64,000 nt of DNA. It comes from DASXAI01 sp963728985 (GTDB lineage Bacteria; Actinomycetota; Acidimicrobiia; Acidimicrobiales; Ilumatobacteraceae). This document shows positions 39,600 through 47,398 of the stretch, in pieces (position 1 is the stretch's first letter; every line of letters starts with the position of its first letter). The DNA is taken from the NCBI GenBank assembly GCA_963728985.1, contig CAVSME010000001.1:248001-312000 (forward strand), in the 5' to 3' direction. A program made the position numbers and the translations under genes. The notes under the pieces are model-generated. The model did no database searches. It was not told where the DNA came from and saw only the letters and a program-made list of their open reading frames with translations.

Positions 39600-40586
39600 G
39601 TGAACACGCCAGCGGGCCTGCTGACCGGCGCGCCGGTGCGGCGTCAACGCCGCGCCGCGCCGAGCTACCTGGCGGGGGCCATCGCCGCCACCGTCATCTT
39701 CTTCCCCATCGGTCTCTTCGCGCTGCTCGGCGTGGCGCGCACCCGACGCCTCGCCGCCGGCGGCCAGCGCGAGGCGGCACGGGTCGAAGCCGAGAAGGTG
39801 CGCTCGCTGATCTGGGTGGCGATCGGCGTCGGCCTCACCGTGGGCGTCGTCGTGTTCATCGTCTTGCTGCTCACGATGAACGGCGGCGCCGTGCGCTCCG
39901 CCTTCTTCGACTGGAGCGCGATCTGGGCCAGCCTGCCGGATGTCCTCCGGGGCTTCCGCACGAACATCTCGCTGTTCGTGGTGACCGAGATCATCGTCCT
40001 CGTGTGGGCGCTCGTCGTGGCCATCGTCCGCAACCTCCCTGGACCGGCGGCCGCTCCCGTTCGCTTCCTGGCCGTCGTGTACACCGATGTGTTCCGCGGC
40101 TTGCCGGCGATCATCGTGATCTATCTGGCGGAGTACGGCCTGAAGCGGGCCGGGCTGCCGATCGTGCAGAACTTCACCGACTACCAGAGCGGTGTCCTGG
40201 CCCTCAGCCTCGTGTACGGCGCGTATGTATCGGAGGTGTACCGGGCCGGCATCGAGAGCGTGCACTGGAGCCAGACGGCCGCCGCCCGCTCCCTCGGCCT
40301 GTCCTACGCCCGAACGATGCGCTACGTCGTCGTGCCGCAGGCGGTCCGGCGCATCGTCCCGCCCCTCCTCAACGACTTCATCGGGCTGCAGAAGGACACC
40401 GCCCTCGTGTCGGTGATCGGCACGCTCGAGGCGTTCAACGTGGCCCGCAACACCGCCAGCCTCACCGGCAACCTGTCGGCCCTCACGGGCGTGGCCGCCT
40501 GCTTCCTCGCCATCACCATCCCCCTGGCCCGCTTCACCGACTACCTGGTGCGCCGGGATCAGGCTCGCATGCGGGCCTCGTCGTGA
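39600..40586 (+). CDS. Amino-acid ABC permease with N-terminal CD225/dispanin-like domain
   Basis: A 328-residue protein of two parts. Residues about 20-95 look like a CD225 (dispanin/IFITM-type) unit: APSYLAGAIAATVIFFPIG, then VARTRRLAAGGQREAARVEAEK, then a second TM helix. Residues about 105-325 are a His/Glu/Gln/Arg/opine-type permease domain with the ATPase-contact loop YRAGIESVHWSQTAAARSLGLS and the following VVVPQAVRRIVPPLLN. Normal members of the permease family have no such N-terminal unit. GTG start at 39600; the stop overlaps the ATPase gene. Confidence 0.85.
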   Translation: MNTPAGLLTGAPVRRQRRAAPSYLAGAIAATVIFFPIGLFALLGVARTRRLAAGGQREAARVEAEKVRSLIWVAIGVGLTVGVVVFIVLLLTMNGGAVRSAFFDWSAIWASLPDVLRGFRTNISLFVVTEIIVLVWALVVAIVRNLPGPAAAPVRFLAVVYTDVFRGLPAIIVIYLAEYGLKRAGLPIVQNFTDYQSGVLALSLVYGAYVSEVYRAGIESVHWSQTAAARSLGLSYARTMRYVVVPQAVRRIVPPLLNDFIGLQKDTALVSVIGTLEAFNVARNTASLTGNLSALTGVAACFLAITIPLARFTDYLVRRDQARMRASS

Positions 40587-41326
40587 GCTTCCTCGACATC
40601 GACGGCGTCCACAAGCGCTTCGGGGAGAACGAAGTGCTGCGGGGCGTGGACCTGCACGTCGACGAGCACCAGGTCGTGTGCCTCATCGGTGCATCGGGCA
40701 GCGGCAAGTCCACGCTGCTGCGCTGCATCAACGGCCTCGAGCCGATCGACGGCGGCGAGATCCGCATCGAGGACGAGCGGGTCACGGGGCGAGGCGTCGA
40801 CCTCGACTGGCTGCGCCAGGAGGTCGGCATCGTCTTCCAGAGCTTCAACCTGTTCCCCCACATGTCGGTGCTCGACAACGTCACGCTGGCACCGGTGAAG
40901 GTGCTGAAGCTGCAGAAGGCGTACGCCCGGGAGCGGGCCATGGCCCTCCTGTCGCGCATCGGGCTGGAGGAGAAGGCCGAGGAGTACCCGGACCGGCTGT
41001 CCGGCGGCCAGCAGCAACGAGTGGCCATCGCACGCGCCCTCGCCATGGGGCCGCGCGTGCTCCTGCTCGACGAGGTCACCTCGGCCCTCGACCCCGAGCT
41101 CGTGTCGGAGGTGCTGAACATCGTGCGCGAGCTGGCCGAGGAGGGCATGACGATGCTGCTGGCCACTCACGAGATGGGCTTCGCCCGCGAGGTGTCGAGC
41201 AAGGTGTGCTTCCTCGACGCCGGCGTGGTGGCCGAAGAGGGTCCGCCGGAGCAGATCTTCTCGGAGCCGTCGAACCCCCGCACACAGGCGTTCCTCCGGC
41301 GCATCATCGAGGCCGGCCGGCTGTAG
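40583..41326 (+). CDS. Amino-acid ABC transporter ATP-binding protein (GlnQ-like)
   Basis: A 247-residue ATPase. Walker A GASGSGKST (about 35-43), Q-loop FQSFNLFPHMSVLDNV, signature LSGGQQQRVAIARAL, Walker B VLLLDEVTSALDPE and the switch His in LATHEMGFA are intact. The sequence belongs to the polar amino-acid uptake group. GTG 40583 overlaps the permease stop by 4 bases. It completes a three-gene importer (binding protein, permease, ATPase). Confidence 0.94.
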   Translation: MSFLDIDGVHKRFGENEVLRGVDLHVDEHQVVCLIGASGSGKSTLLRCINGLEPIDGGEIRIEDERVTGRGVDLDWLRQEVGIVFQSFNLFPHMSVLDNVTLAPVKVLKLQKAYARERAMALLSRIGLEEKAEEYPDRLSGGQQQRVAIARALAMGPRVLLLDEVTSALDPELVSEVLNIVRELAEEGMTMLLATHEMGFAREVSSKVCFLDAGVVAEEGPPEQIFSEPSNPRTQAFLRRIIEAGRL

Positions 41327-41414
41327 TGGCGCCGGAGCGTACCGCTGCATCCCCCACTCCAGCGGCCCGAGGGGGTAGATACGTAGACGACTGCACCGCC
41401 GTCCCAGGAGCGCC

Positions 41415-42800
41415 GTGACCGACCTGCTGAGCCCCCCGTCGACGTCCACCGAAGGCGACGGGGCCCCGCCGCCGTCACGGCTCCGGGTCGTTCTCGACAC
41501 CTCCGTCCTCGTCGCCGACCCCGGCGCGCTCCACGCCTATGGCGGCAGCGACGTGGTCATCCCGCTGACCGTGATCGAAGAGCTCGACAGCCTCAAGAGC
41601 CGCATGGACGACGTCGGCCGCGCCGCTCGCACCGCGCTGCGCACCATCGAGGACCTGCGCGTTCGGGCCGGCGGGTCGCTGGTCCAGCCCCTTCCGCTGA
41701 CCGATGACCCGCAATCGGGCACCCTGCGCATCGAGGTCAACGGGGTGCAGCAGCACCTGCTGATCGAGCACGGCCTCGACCCGGCCAAGCCCGACAACCG
41801 GATCATCGGCGCCGCCCTCGGCCAGGCGGCGCAGGCCGGGACCCGCATCGTGAGCAACGACGCCGCCCTGCGGATCAAGGCCGCCCACCTCGGCATGGAG
41901 GCGTCGGAGCACCGCCCGAGCGTCGGTGTCGCCGACGACCAGCGGCCCATGGGCTGGGTCACCGTCGAGGCCCCGCACGAGCGCATCGACTGCCTGTACG
42001 CCGCCGGTCGGCTGGCCGTCGACGCGCTGGAGTGCCTCACCGGCCTGCCGGAGAACGCCTTCGCCATCTTGCGGGCCGGCTCCCAGTCGGCGCTCGTGCG
42101 CCGGGCCGACGAGGACCTGGTGCTGCTGCCCCACGCGTCACCCGAGGCCTGGGGCCTGCGGTCCCGGTCCAAGGAGCAGCGCTTCGCCCTCGAGCTCCTG
42201 CTCGACCCCACCGTGAGCATCGTGGCCCTCGACGGGCGGGCCGGTACCGGCAAGACCGTGCTGGCCGTGGCCGCCGGGCTGGAGCAGGTCGTGGAGCAGC
42301 GCCGCTACGAGCGGCTGTCCATCTACCGGCCGCTCGTGCCGGTCGGCCGAGCCGACGTCGGCTTCCTCCCCGGTGGGCTCGAGGAGAAGCTCGACCCGTG
42401 GATGGCCGCCATCCACGACGCCCTCGTGGCCCTCACCGACCGCCGCTCCGTGCGCGACGCCCGCTCCCTCATCGACGAGCTCACGTCCCGCGGGACGCTG
42501 TCGCTCGAATCGGTCACGTTCCTGCGGGGCCGCTCGCTGCACCGCCAGTTCACCATCATCGACGAGGCCCAGAACCTGGAGCCGACCACCCTCAAGACGA
42601 TCCTCACCCGCATCGGCGAGGACACGAAGGTGATCTTCACCGGCGACACCAGCCAGATCGACGCGCCGTACCTGGGCTCCACCAACAACGCTCTGGCCGT
42701 GCTCATCCGGGCCTTTTCCGGCCAGCGGTGCTTCGGCCACGTGACCCTCACCGCCTGTGAGCGCAGCGAAGTGGCGAGCCTGGCCGCCGAGCTGCTCTAG
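41415..42800 (+). CDS. PhoH-like protein with N-terminal PIN domain (PhoH2)
   Basis: A 461-residue PIN-PhoH fusion. The PIN domain (about 20-150) has the acidic residues in VVLDTSVLVAD, VIEELDSLK and the late NDAALRIKA. The PhoH ATPase has Walker A DGRAGTGKT (about 273-281), DEAQNLEP (Walker B) and FTGDTSQIDAPYLG. In mycobacteria PhoH2 is an ATP-driven RNA helicase and ribonuclease, often a toxin-antitoxin component; no partner antitoxin frame is obvious directly upstream here. GTG 41415 with AGGAG upstream. Confidence 0.93.
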   Translation: MTDLLSPPSTSTEGDGAPPPSRLRVVLDTSVLVADPGALHAYGGSDVVIPLTVIEELDSLKSRMDDVGRAARTALRTIEDLRVRAGGSLVQPLPLTDDPQSGTLRIEVNGVQQHLLIEHGLDPAKPDNRIIGAALGQAAQAGTRIVSNDAALRIKAAHLGMEASEHRPSVGVADDQRPMGWVTVEAPHERIDCLYAAGRLAVDALECLTGLPENAFAILRAGSQSALVRRADEDLVLLPHASPEAWGLRSRSKEQRFALELLLDPTVSIVALDGRAGTGKTVLAVAAGLEQVVEQRRYERLSIYRPLVPVGRADVGFLPGGLEEKLDPWMAAIHDALVALTDRRSVRDARSLIDELTSRGTLSLESVTFLRGRSLHRQFTIIDEAQNLEPTTLKTILTRIGEDTKVIFTGDTSQIDAPYLGSTNNALAVLIRAFSGQRCFGHVTLTACERSEVASLAAELL

Positions 42801-42980
42801 GCCCCATTCTGCCACTCTGCGCGGTCACTCGGATACACGCTGTCACGGAATCGTAACCCGTCGGGGCGACGCGGTGGCTTTACACCTCACCGAGGGTCGC
42901 CGTACCCTGTCGGAAAGCGGCGGAGGGCCACCCCCTCCCGGCCCCCGCCGCTCCAACTTCCGTGGCACGGCGAGGAACCC
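42801..42980 (+). promoter_or_regulatory. Upstream region of the WhiB-like gene
   Basis: 180 bases with no gene, between the PhoH2 stop and the WhiB-like start. It has candidate -10 words (GTAACC, GTACCC) but no confident promoter. The ribosome-binding site CGAGGAA lies at about 42971-42977. Confidence 0.35.
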
Positions 42981-43256
42981 ATGGATGAGCGGACGGACTG
43001 GATGAGCGGCACACCCTGCCGCGGCAAACCGCAGATCTTCTTCGCGCCCCGGGCAGAGCGCCCGCAGGCGCGGGCCCGGCGTGAGGCCCAGGCCCGGCGG
43101 CTGTGCGCCACGTCCGCGGCGGCGTGGCCGTGCCGGGAGTTCGCCCGCCGCAACCGCGAGTACGGGTTCTGGGGCGGTGAGTCCGAGGAAGAGCGCCACC
43201 GGGCCGGGTTCACGGTCGCCGCCCCCATCGGCGTCCGCAACCGGCTGGCCGGCTGA
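42981..43256 (+). CDS. WhiB-like (Wbl) protein lacking one of the four Fe-S cysteines
   Basis: A 91-residue protein with the Wbl layout: Cys13 (PCRGKPQIFFAP), a basic stretch, LCATSAAAWPC (Cys42, Cys51), then REYGFWGGESEEERHRAGF, the G(I/V/F)WGG turn. Wbl proteins hold a 4Fe-4S cluster by four cysteines, C..C-x2-C-x5-C. Here the third is serine (Ser45; codon TCC at 43113-43115 where TGC is expected). The protein may bind the cluster weakly, use another ligand, or be redox-blind. The C-terminal tail is short and basic, suggesting DNA contact with the housekeeping sigma factor. Confidence 0.85.
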   Translation: MDERTDWMSGTPCRGKPQIFFAPRAERPQARARREAQARRLCATSAAAWPCREFARRNREYGFWGGESEEERHRAGFTVAAPIGVRNRLAG

Positions 43257-43288
43257 GTAACCGTGTCTTGCGCCCGCCTTCGGCCGGC

Positions 43289-43477
43289 GACTCGCTGCGC
43301 TCGGAGGGCTAGCGGACAGGTGCTGGCGATCGGCGCGGCGGGCCGGCTGCCACGATCCGTGAGCGACGTTGGGTGCCGATTCGGTCATGGGTGCCGATCG
43401 GCCCGCCAGGCGAGGCAATCGGCACCCAAACGCCGATTGCCGCGGTCGGCTGCCCCTGCCGCCGCCCTGCGGCGGCA
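43289..43477 (+). repeat. Gene-end hairpin element, family B copy 3 (split)
   Basis: The start word GACTCGCTGCGCTCGG (43289-43304) follows the WhiB-like stop; the hairpin part CTGCCCCTGCCGCC...GCGGCGGCA (43450-43477) comes 145 bases later. In copy 4 (50935-51000) both are within 66 bases, so this copy appears interrupted by the repeat cluster at 43371-43427. Confidence 0.5.
43371..43427. repeat. Inverted-repeat cluster GGGTGCCGAT
   Basis: GGGTGCCGAT occurs twice in direct order (43371-43380 and 43389-43398) and once inverted as ATCGGCACCC (43418-43427). The second and third can form a 10-base stem with a 19-base loop; the first can compete for the same partner. A terminator or switch-like structure is possible. 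Confidence 0.55.
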
Positions 43478-43600
43478 TGTCGATGCGCAGGGCGGGCGCA
43501 CGGGCGGGGGGTCCGGGGGGGCGGAGGCTCCTGCCGGAGCGCCCGGTTCGGCCTGGGTGCTCCGCAACTCCGCCACACCCCCGGCGTAGCGTGCGGGGTG

Positions 43601-44251
43601 ATGGCTGCTGCCCCGCATCCCCGAGCGCTGCCCACCGTGCGGGCGGAGCGCTTCGCCGTGGTGGACGTGGAGACCAACGGCCTGTCCGAGCGGCGCCACC
43701 GCCTGCTCCAGATCGCCGTCGTCACGGTCGACGGGGCAGGCGCCGTCACCGATCGGTGGGCCACGTTCGTGCGCCCCCGCTTCGGTCGCGTGGGGCCTAC
43801 GCACATCCACGGCCTCACCGCCGCCGAGCTGCGCCAGGCCCCCACGTTTGCCCAGGTGGCACCGGCGCTCCTCGAGCGGCTCGACGGTGCCGTGTTCACC
43901 GCCCACAACGCCGAGTTCGACTGGGGGTTCATCTCCCAGTCGTTGCACCGCGCCGGCTACCACGCGCCCGACGTCGCCCGCCTGTGCACCATGCGCCTGT
44001 CCCGTTCGCTGGTCGCCGAGCCCACCTCCCACCGCCTGGTCGACGTGTGCGCCCGCCACGGCATCGCCATCACCCGCGCCCACGACGCCCTGGCCGACGC
44101 CGAAGCCACCGCGGCGGTGCTACCGCTGCTCCTGGCCGACGGCGGCCTCGACTGGGACGACGACCTGGCGCCCCACCTCGCCGGCACCGATCGCGGACCG
44201 TGGCCGGCGTGGACCCCGCCACCCTGGTGGCGCCGGGCCCTCTACGGGTAG
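43601..44251 (+). CDS. DnaQ-like 3'-5' exonuclease (DEDDh)
   Basis: A 216-residue exonuclease of the DnaQ/epsilon family. Exo I is VVDVETNGLS, Exo II is FTAHNAEFDWGF, and Exo III is RAHDALADAEATAAVL, with the catalytic His. A THIHGLT motif follows the first domain, as in PolC/epsilon-type nucleases. It may proofread or trim DNA; nothing fixes the partner. ATG 43601 was chosen; an in-frame GTG at 43598 is equally close to the TAGCGT at 43587-43592. The end overlaps convergent pafC by 10 bases. Confidence 0.9.
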   Translation: MAAAPHPRALPTVRAERFAVVDVETNGLSERRHRLLQIAVVTVDGAGAVTDRWATFVRPRFGRVGPTHIHGLTAAELRQAPTFAQVAPALLERLDGAVFTAHNAEFDWGFISQSLHRAGYHAPDVARLCTMRLSRSLVAEPTSHRLVDVCARHGIAITRAHDALADAEATAAVLPLLLADGGLDWDDDLAPHLAGTDRGPWPAWTPPPWWRRALYG

Positions 44252-45192
44252 CGGGCCAGCAGGCGGGCGGCGGCGGCGGGGCCGAGGTCCCGCCACGCCT
44301 CCGGTTCCTCCACCTCGGCGTCGGGCCCCGCCCGCAGCAGCACCCGCTCCAGCCAGCGCTCGCTGGCCACAGCCAGGCGCACCCGCAGCCGCCCACCGGC
44401 GATGGCGACCGCCTCGTGCACCGGGTAGGTCTCGGCCACCCACGCCGCCGACGCCGGGAGCACGATCGTGACGTCGGTCGTGTCGGCGTCGCCGAAGAAG
44501 TCGCCCCACTCGGCCGGCACCTCCCGGTGCTCGAACCGCTCCCCCGTGGGCGTGGCCGACTCGATGCGGTCGATGCGAAACGTCCGCTCCAGCCCGGCCA
44601 GGGAGTCGTCGGCCACCACGTACCACCGGCCCCGCATGGTGTACACGGCCTGCGGGTCGATGCTCCGGGCCCGCAGCTCGCCCCGCCGGGCCGAGTAGTA
44701 GGTGACGGCCAGGCGCTCGGACGTCGCCGCCGCCCGCTGCACCGTCTCCAGCAGCGGCGGTCGCTCCACGTCGACGACCACGGCGGGCCGGTCGGTCACG
44801 CCGAGGGTGGCGGCCAGCTTCTCGAGGGCCCGCCCGAGGGGTCCCGCCGGATCGGCCCCCGGCAGCGCCATGGCGGCCCGGCCGGCGGCCAGCAGGGCGA
44901 ATCCCTCGGGCGCGGTGAGGCGCAGCGGCCGGGTGAACAGGCGGGGCACGCCGATGTGGATGACGCGGTCGTCGATCCAGAGGTCGACGAGCTCGTCGAC
45001 GTACGGCGGCAGGCCGCACAGCGACGCCACCTCGAGGTCGTGGATCAGGTGGGCCTCCGACACGCCGAAGCGCTCGGCCGCCTCGGCCACCGGCACCTCG
45101 CCCCGCTCCATCAGCCACGGCAGCATCACCAGCAGGCGGCGCAGGCGCTCCTGGGCGGGACGGGGCCCGCGCCGCGGCGAGGTGTCGCTCAC
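44242..45192 (-). CDS. pafC: WYL-domain transcriptional regulator PafC
   Basis: A 316-residue helix-turn-helix plus WYL protein. The N-terminal winged helix is RRLLVMLPWLMERGEVPVAEAAERFGVSEAHLIHDLEVA; WYL landmarks are YSARRGELRARSIDPQAVYTMRGRWYVVAD and FRIDRI. In mycobacteria PafB and PafC act together to switch on LexA-independent DNA-damage genes. The GTG at 45192 overlaps the pafB stop (GTGA); the longer open frame upstream is part of pafB. The usual proteasome neighbours (pafA, prcBA) are not in the window. Confidence 0.9.
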   Translation of the reverse strand: MSDTSPRRGPRPAQERLRRLLVMLPWLMERGEVPVAEAAERFGVSEAHLIHDLEVASLCGLPPYVDELVDLWIDDRVIHIGVPRLFTRPLRLTAPEGFALLAAGRAAMALPGADPAGPLGRALEKLAATLGVTDRPAVVVDVERPPLLETVQRAAATSERLAVTYYSARRGELRARSIDPQAVYTMRGRWYVVADDSLAGLERTFRIDRIESATPTGERFEHREVPAEWGDFFGDADTTDVTIVLPASAAWVAETYPVHEAVAIAGGRLRVRLAVASERWLERVLLRAGPDAEVEEPEAWRDLGPAAAARLLARYP

Positions 45193-46118
45193 GACGGAGC
45201 GCCGGCCATGGCCGACAACCACGCCACCACCTCGGCCCGGACCTCCGGCGGGCCGACCACCACGGCGTCGTCGAGCAGGCCGAGCAGCCACGATCGGAAC
45301 GCGGGCAGGTTGCTGCACGGCACCCGCACCACGATGCCCCCGTCGGCCGACCGCTCCACCACGGCCTGCTCGCCCACCTCCTGGGCCACCTTGCGGGCCC
45401 GGATGGGAGCGACGGCCACGATCGCCTCCAGAGCCCCGCCCATCGCCTTGGGGTCGTCGGGCAGCACGTGCTGGAGGTCGAAGCCGGCGGGCACGGTGAA
45501 GGCGTCGGCCGGCCCGATGGTCACGTCACCCTGGATGCGATCGACGCGGAACGTGCGCTGCTCGCCGTGGCCGTGGTCGAAGCCGGCCACGTACCAGAAC
45601 CCGTCGCGCGTGAGCAGCCCGTACGGATCCAGCTCCCGATCGCGGTCGCTGTAGCGGAACTGCACCGTCGCTCGGCGGGTGCTGGCGTCGAACAGGGCCG
45701 GCAGCGACGGCAGCGACGGCAACACCGCCGACGGCGCCGTGCCGGCCGCCTCGTCGGGAGCGCCGAGCTTGAGGAGGGCGTCCGCGCTCCAGTCGGGCCG
45801 GAGGTGCACGGCGGCCACCGCCAGCTGCAGGGCCCTGGTCTCCTCGGCGGTGAGGTCGAGGTGCAGCTCGTAGCGGCGCCGGTCGATGCGGTAGCCGGTG
45901 GTCCCGGCCCGGTCGCCGCTCAGCACCTCCGTCTCGATCGGCACCCCACCGTCACGCAGGGCCGCCTTGTCCCGCTCGAAGGCACCGCGCCGCGCCGTCT
46001 CGCCCGCCGGGTACTGGCCGGCGAGGGCGTCGGCGATCTGCTCCAGCGTCAACGGCTGGCGCGCCTCCAGCAGGAGCGCCACCAGGTTGGTGAGCCGCTC
46101 GAGGGGGTCGGCCGCCAT
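45189..46118 (-). CDS. pafB: WYL-domain transcriptional regulator PafB
   Basis: A 309-residue partner of PafC. The N-terminal winged helix (PLERLTNLVALLLEARQPLTLEQIADAL) is followed by the WYL domain (RFRYSD-like VQFRYSDRDRELDPYGLLTRDGFWYVAGFD, FRVDRI). The domain order matches PafC but the two are distinct in sequence, as in the known heterodimer. Its ATG is at 46118. It is first in the pafBC operon; the B12-binding protein gene ends 4 bases past its start. Confidence 0.92.
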   Translation of the reverse strand: MAADPLERLTNLVALLLEARQPLTLEQIADALAGQYPAGETARRGAFERDKAALRDGGVPIETEVLSGDRAGTTGYRIDRRRYELHLDLTAEETRALQLAVAAVHLRPDWSADALLKLGAPDEAAGTAPSAVLPSLPSLPALFDASTRRATVQFRYSDRDRELDPYGLLTRDGFWYVAGFDHGHGEQRTFRVDRIQGDVTIGPADAFTVPAGFDLQHVLPDDPKAMGGALEAIVAVAPIRARKVAQEVGEQAVVERSADGGIVVRVPCSNLPAFRSWLLGLLDDAVVVGPPEVRAEVVAWLSAMAGAPS

Positions 46119-46121
46119 GTC

Positions 46122-46538
46122 CTAGCCGTCAGCGTCCGAGGCCGTAATGGGCTCGTGATCCATCGCCCGCTGCATCGTGGTCACCACCTCGTCCGACGAG
46201 GCGCCCGGGGTCAGCACAGCGGCCACGCCCAGCGAGAGCAGCTTCGGCAGGTCCTGCTCGGGGATGATGCCGCCCACCACGACCGGGATGTCCATCCCCC
46301 GCTCGCGCACCTGCTGGACCACCTTGGGCGCCAGCGTCATGTGCGCGCCCGACAGCATCGACAGGCCGATGGCGTCGACGTCTTCGTCGACGGCGGCGGC
46401 GGCCACCGTCTCGGGCGTCTGGAAGAGGCCGGTGTAGATGACCTCGAAACCTGCGTCGCGCAGGATGCGGGCCACCACCTTCACCCCCCGGTCGTGACCG
46501 TCGAGGCCCACCTTGGCCACCAGGATGCGCTGGCTCAC
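46122..46538 (-). CDS. icmB: Cobalamin-binding small subunit of isobutyryl-CoA-type mutase
   Basis: A 138-residue B12-binding (Rossmann-like) protein. The base-off cobalamin motif is GLDGHDRG, with His15 to bind cobalt, then GLSMLSGAH and VVVGGIIP. Its size is that of the separate small subunit in isobutyryl-CoA mutase (IcmB), or the C-terminal domain of methylmalonyl-CoA mutase. GTG 46538 overlaps the stop of the dehydrogenase gene. The large subunit is at 48262, three genes upstream in the same operon. Confidence 0.9.
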   Translation of the reverse strand: MSQRILVAKVGLDGHDRGVKVVARILRDAGFEVIYTGLFQTPETVAAAAVDEDVDAIGLSMLSGAHMTLAPKVVQQVRERGMDIPVVVGGIIPEQDLPKLLSLGVAAVLTPGASSDEVVTTMQRAMDHEPITASDADG

Positions 46539-47398
46539 CGGGCGCTGTAGTCGTAGAAGCCCCGGCCCGCCTTGCGCCCGAGGAGGCCGGCTTCCACCAT
46601 CCTCGACAGCAACGGCGGCGCCGCGAACAGCGGCTCCTTGAACTCGGCGTAGAGGCTGTCGGCCACGGCCATGGTGGTGTCGAGCCCGATCAGGTCGGCC
46701 AGGTGCAGCGGGCCCATCGGGTGGTTGCAGCCCTCCACCATGCCGGTGTCGATGTCCTCGGCCGACGCGAAACCGGACTCGAGCATCCGGATGGACGACA
46801 GCAGGTACGGGATCAGCAGCGCGTTCACGATGAACCCGGCCCGGTCCTGGCTCTTGATCACGTGCTTGCCCAGCACGTCCGAGGCGAACACCCCGGCCCG
46901 ATCCGTGGTCTCCGTCGACGTCAAGAGCGACGACACCAGCTCCACCAGGCGCAGTATCGGCACCGGGTTGAAGAAGTGGATGCCGATCACGTGCTCGGGT
47001 CGACCCGTGGCCATGCCCAGCTTCATCACCGGGATGGACGAGGTGTTGGACGCCAGGATGGCGGCCTCGTCGGTGACCACCTTGTCGAGGAGGGTGAACA
47101 CCTCGGTCTTGAGGGCCTCGTCCTCCACCACGGCTTCCACCACGAGCTGGCGGTCGGCGAGGTCGGCGAAGTCGGTGGTGATGCGTATGCGTCCGAGGGC
47201 GGCATCGCGTTCGGCGTCGTCGAGCTTCTTGGCCCGCACGGCCCGGTCGAGCGACGAGGTGAGCCGATGGAGACCGAGCTCGGCCGCGCCGGCGTCCACC
47301 TCGCGCACCACCACGTCCAGCCCGGCGCGCGCACACACCTCGGCGATGCCGGAGCCCATGAGCCCGCAGCCCACCACGCCGACGCGCTCGATGGTCAC
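46535..47398 (-). CDS. 3-hydroxybutyryl-CoA (3-hydroxyacyl-CoA) dehydrogenase
   Basis: A 287-residue NAD(P)-dependent dehydrogenase. The N-terminal dinucleotide fold has VGVVGCGLMGSGIAEVCARAG. The catalytic His is in GIHFFNPVPILRLVE (His about 141, with Glu about 152) and the substrate residues in SNTSSIP. The C-terminal domain is complete (GLGRKAGRGFYDY-type ending). It would oxidise (S)-3-hydroxybutyryl-CoA. The start GTG at 47398 overlaps the LLM gene, the stop overlaps icmB: four genes in one transcript. Confidence 0.92.
   Translation of the reverse strand: MTIERVGVVGCGLMGSGIAEVCARAGLDVVVREVDAGAAELGLHRLTSSLDRAVRAKKLDDAERDAALGRIRITTDFADLADRQLVVEAVVEDEALKTEVFTLLDKVVTDEAAILASNTSSIPVMKLGMATGRPEHVIGIHFFNPVPILRLVELVSSLLTSTETTDRAGVFASDVLGKHVIKSQDRAGFIVNALLIPYLLSSIRMLESGFASAEDIDTGMVEGCNHPMGPLHLADLIGLDTTMAVADSLYAEFKEPLFAAPPLLSRMVEAGLLGRKAGRGFYDYSAR

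Larger units (their letters stand above)
43257..43600. other. Gene-free stretch with hairpin repeats
   Basis: 344 bases between the WhiB-like stop and the exonuclease gene. It holds family B copy 3 (43289-43477) and an inverted-repeat cluster (43371-43427), then a G/C-rich tail. I see no further gene or RNA. Confidence 0.6.

Noticed and set aside
41415..42800. PhoH2 as part of a toxin-antitoxin pair
   Set aside because: No small upstream antitoxin frame: only 88 bases separate it from the ABC ATPase gene.
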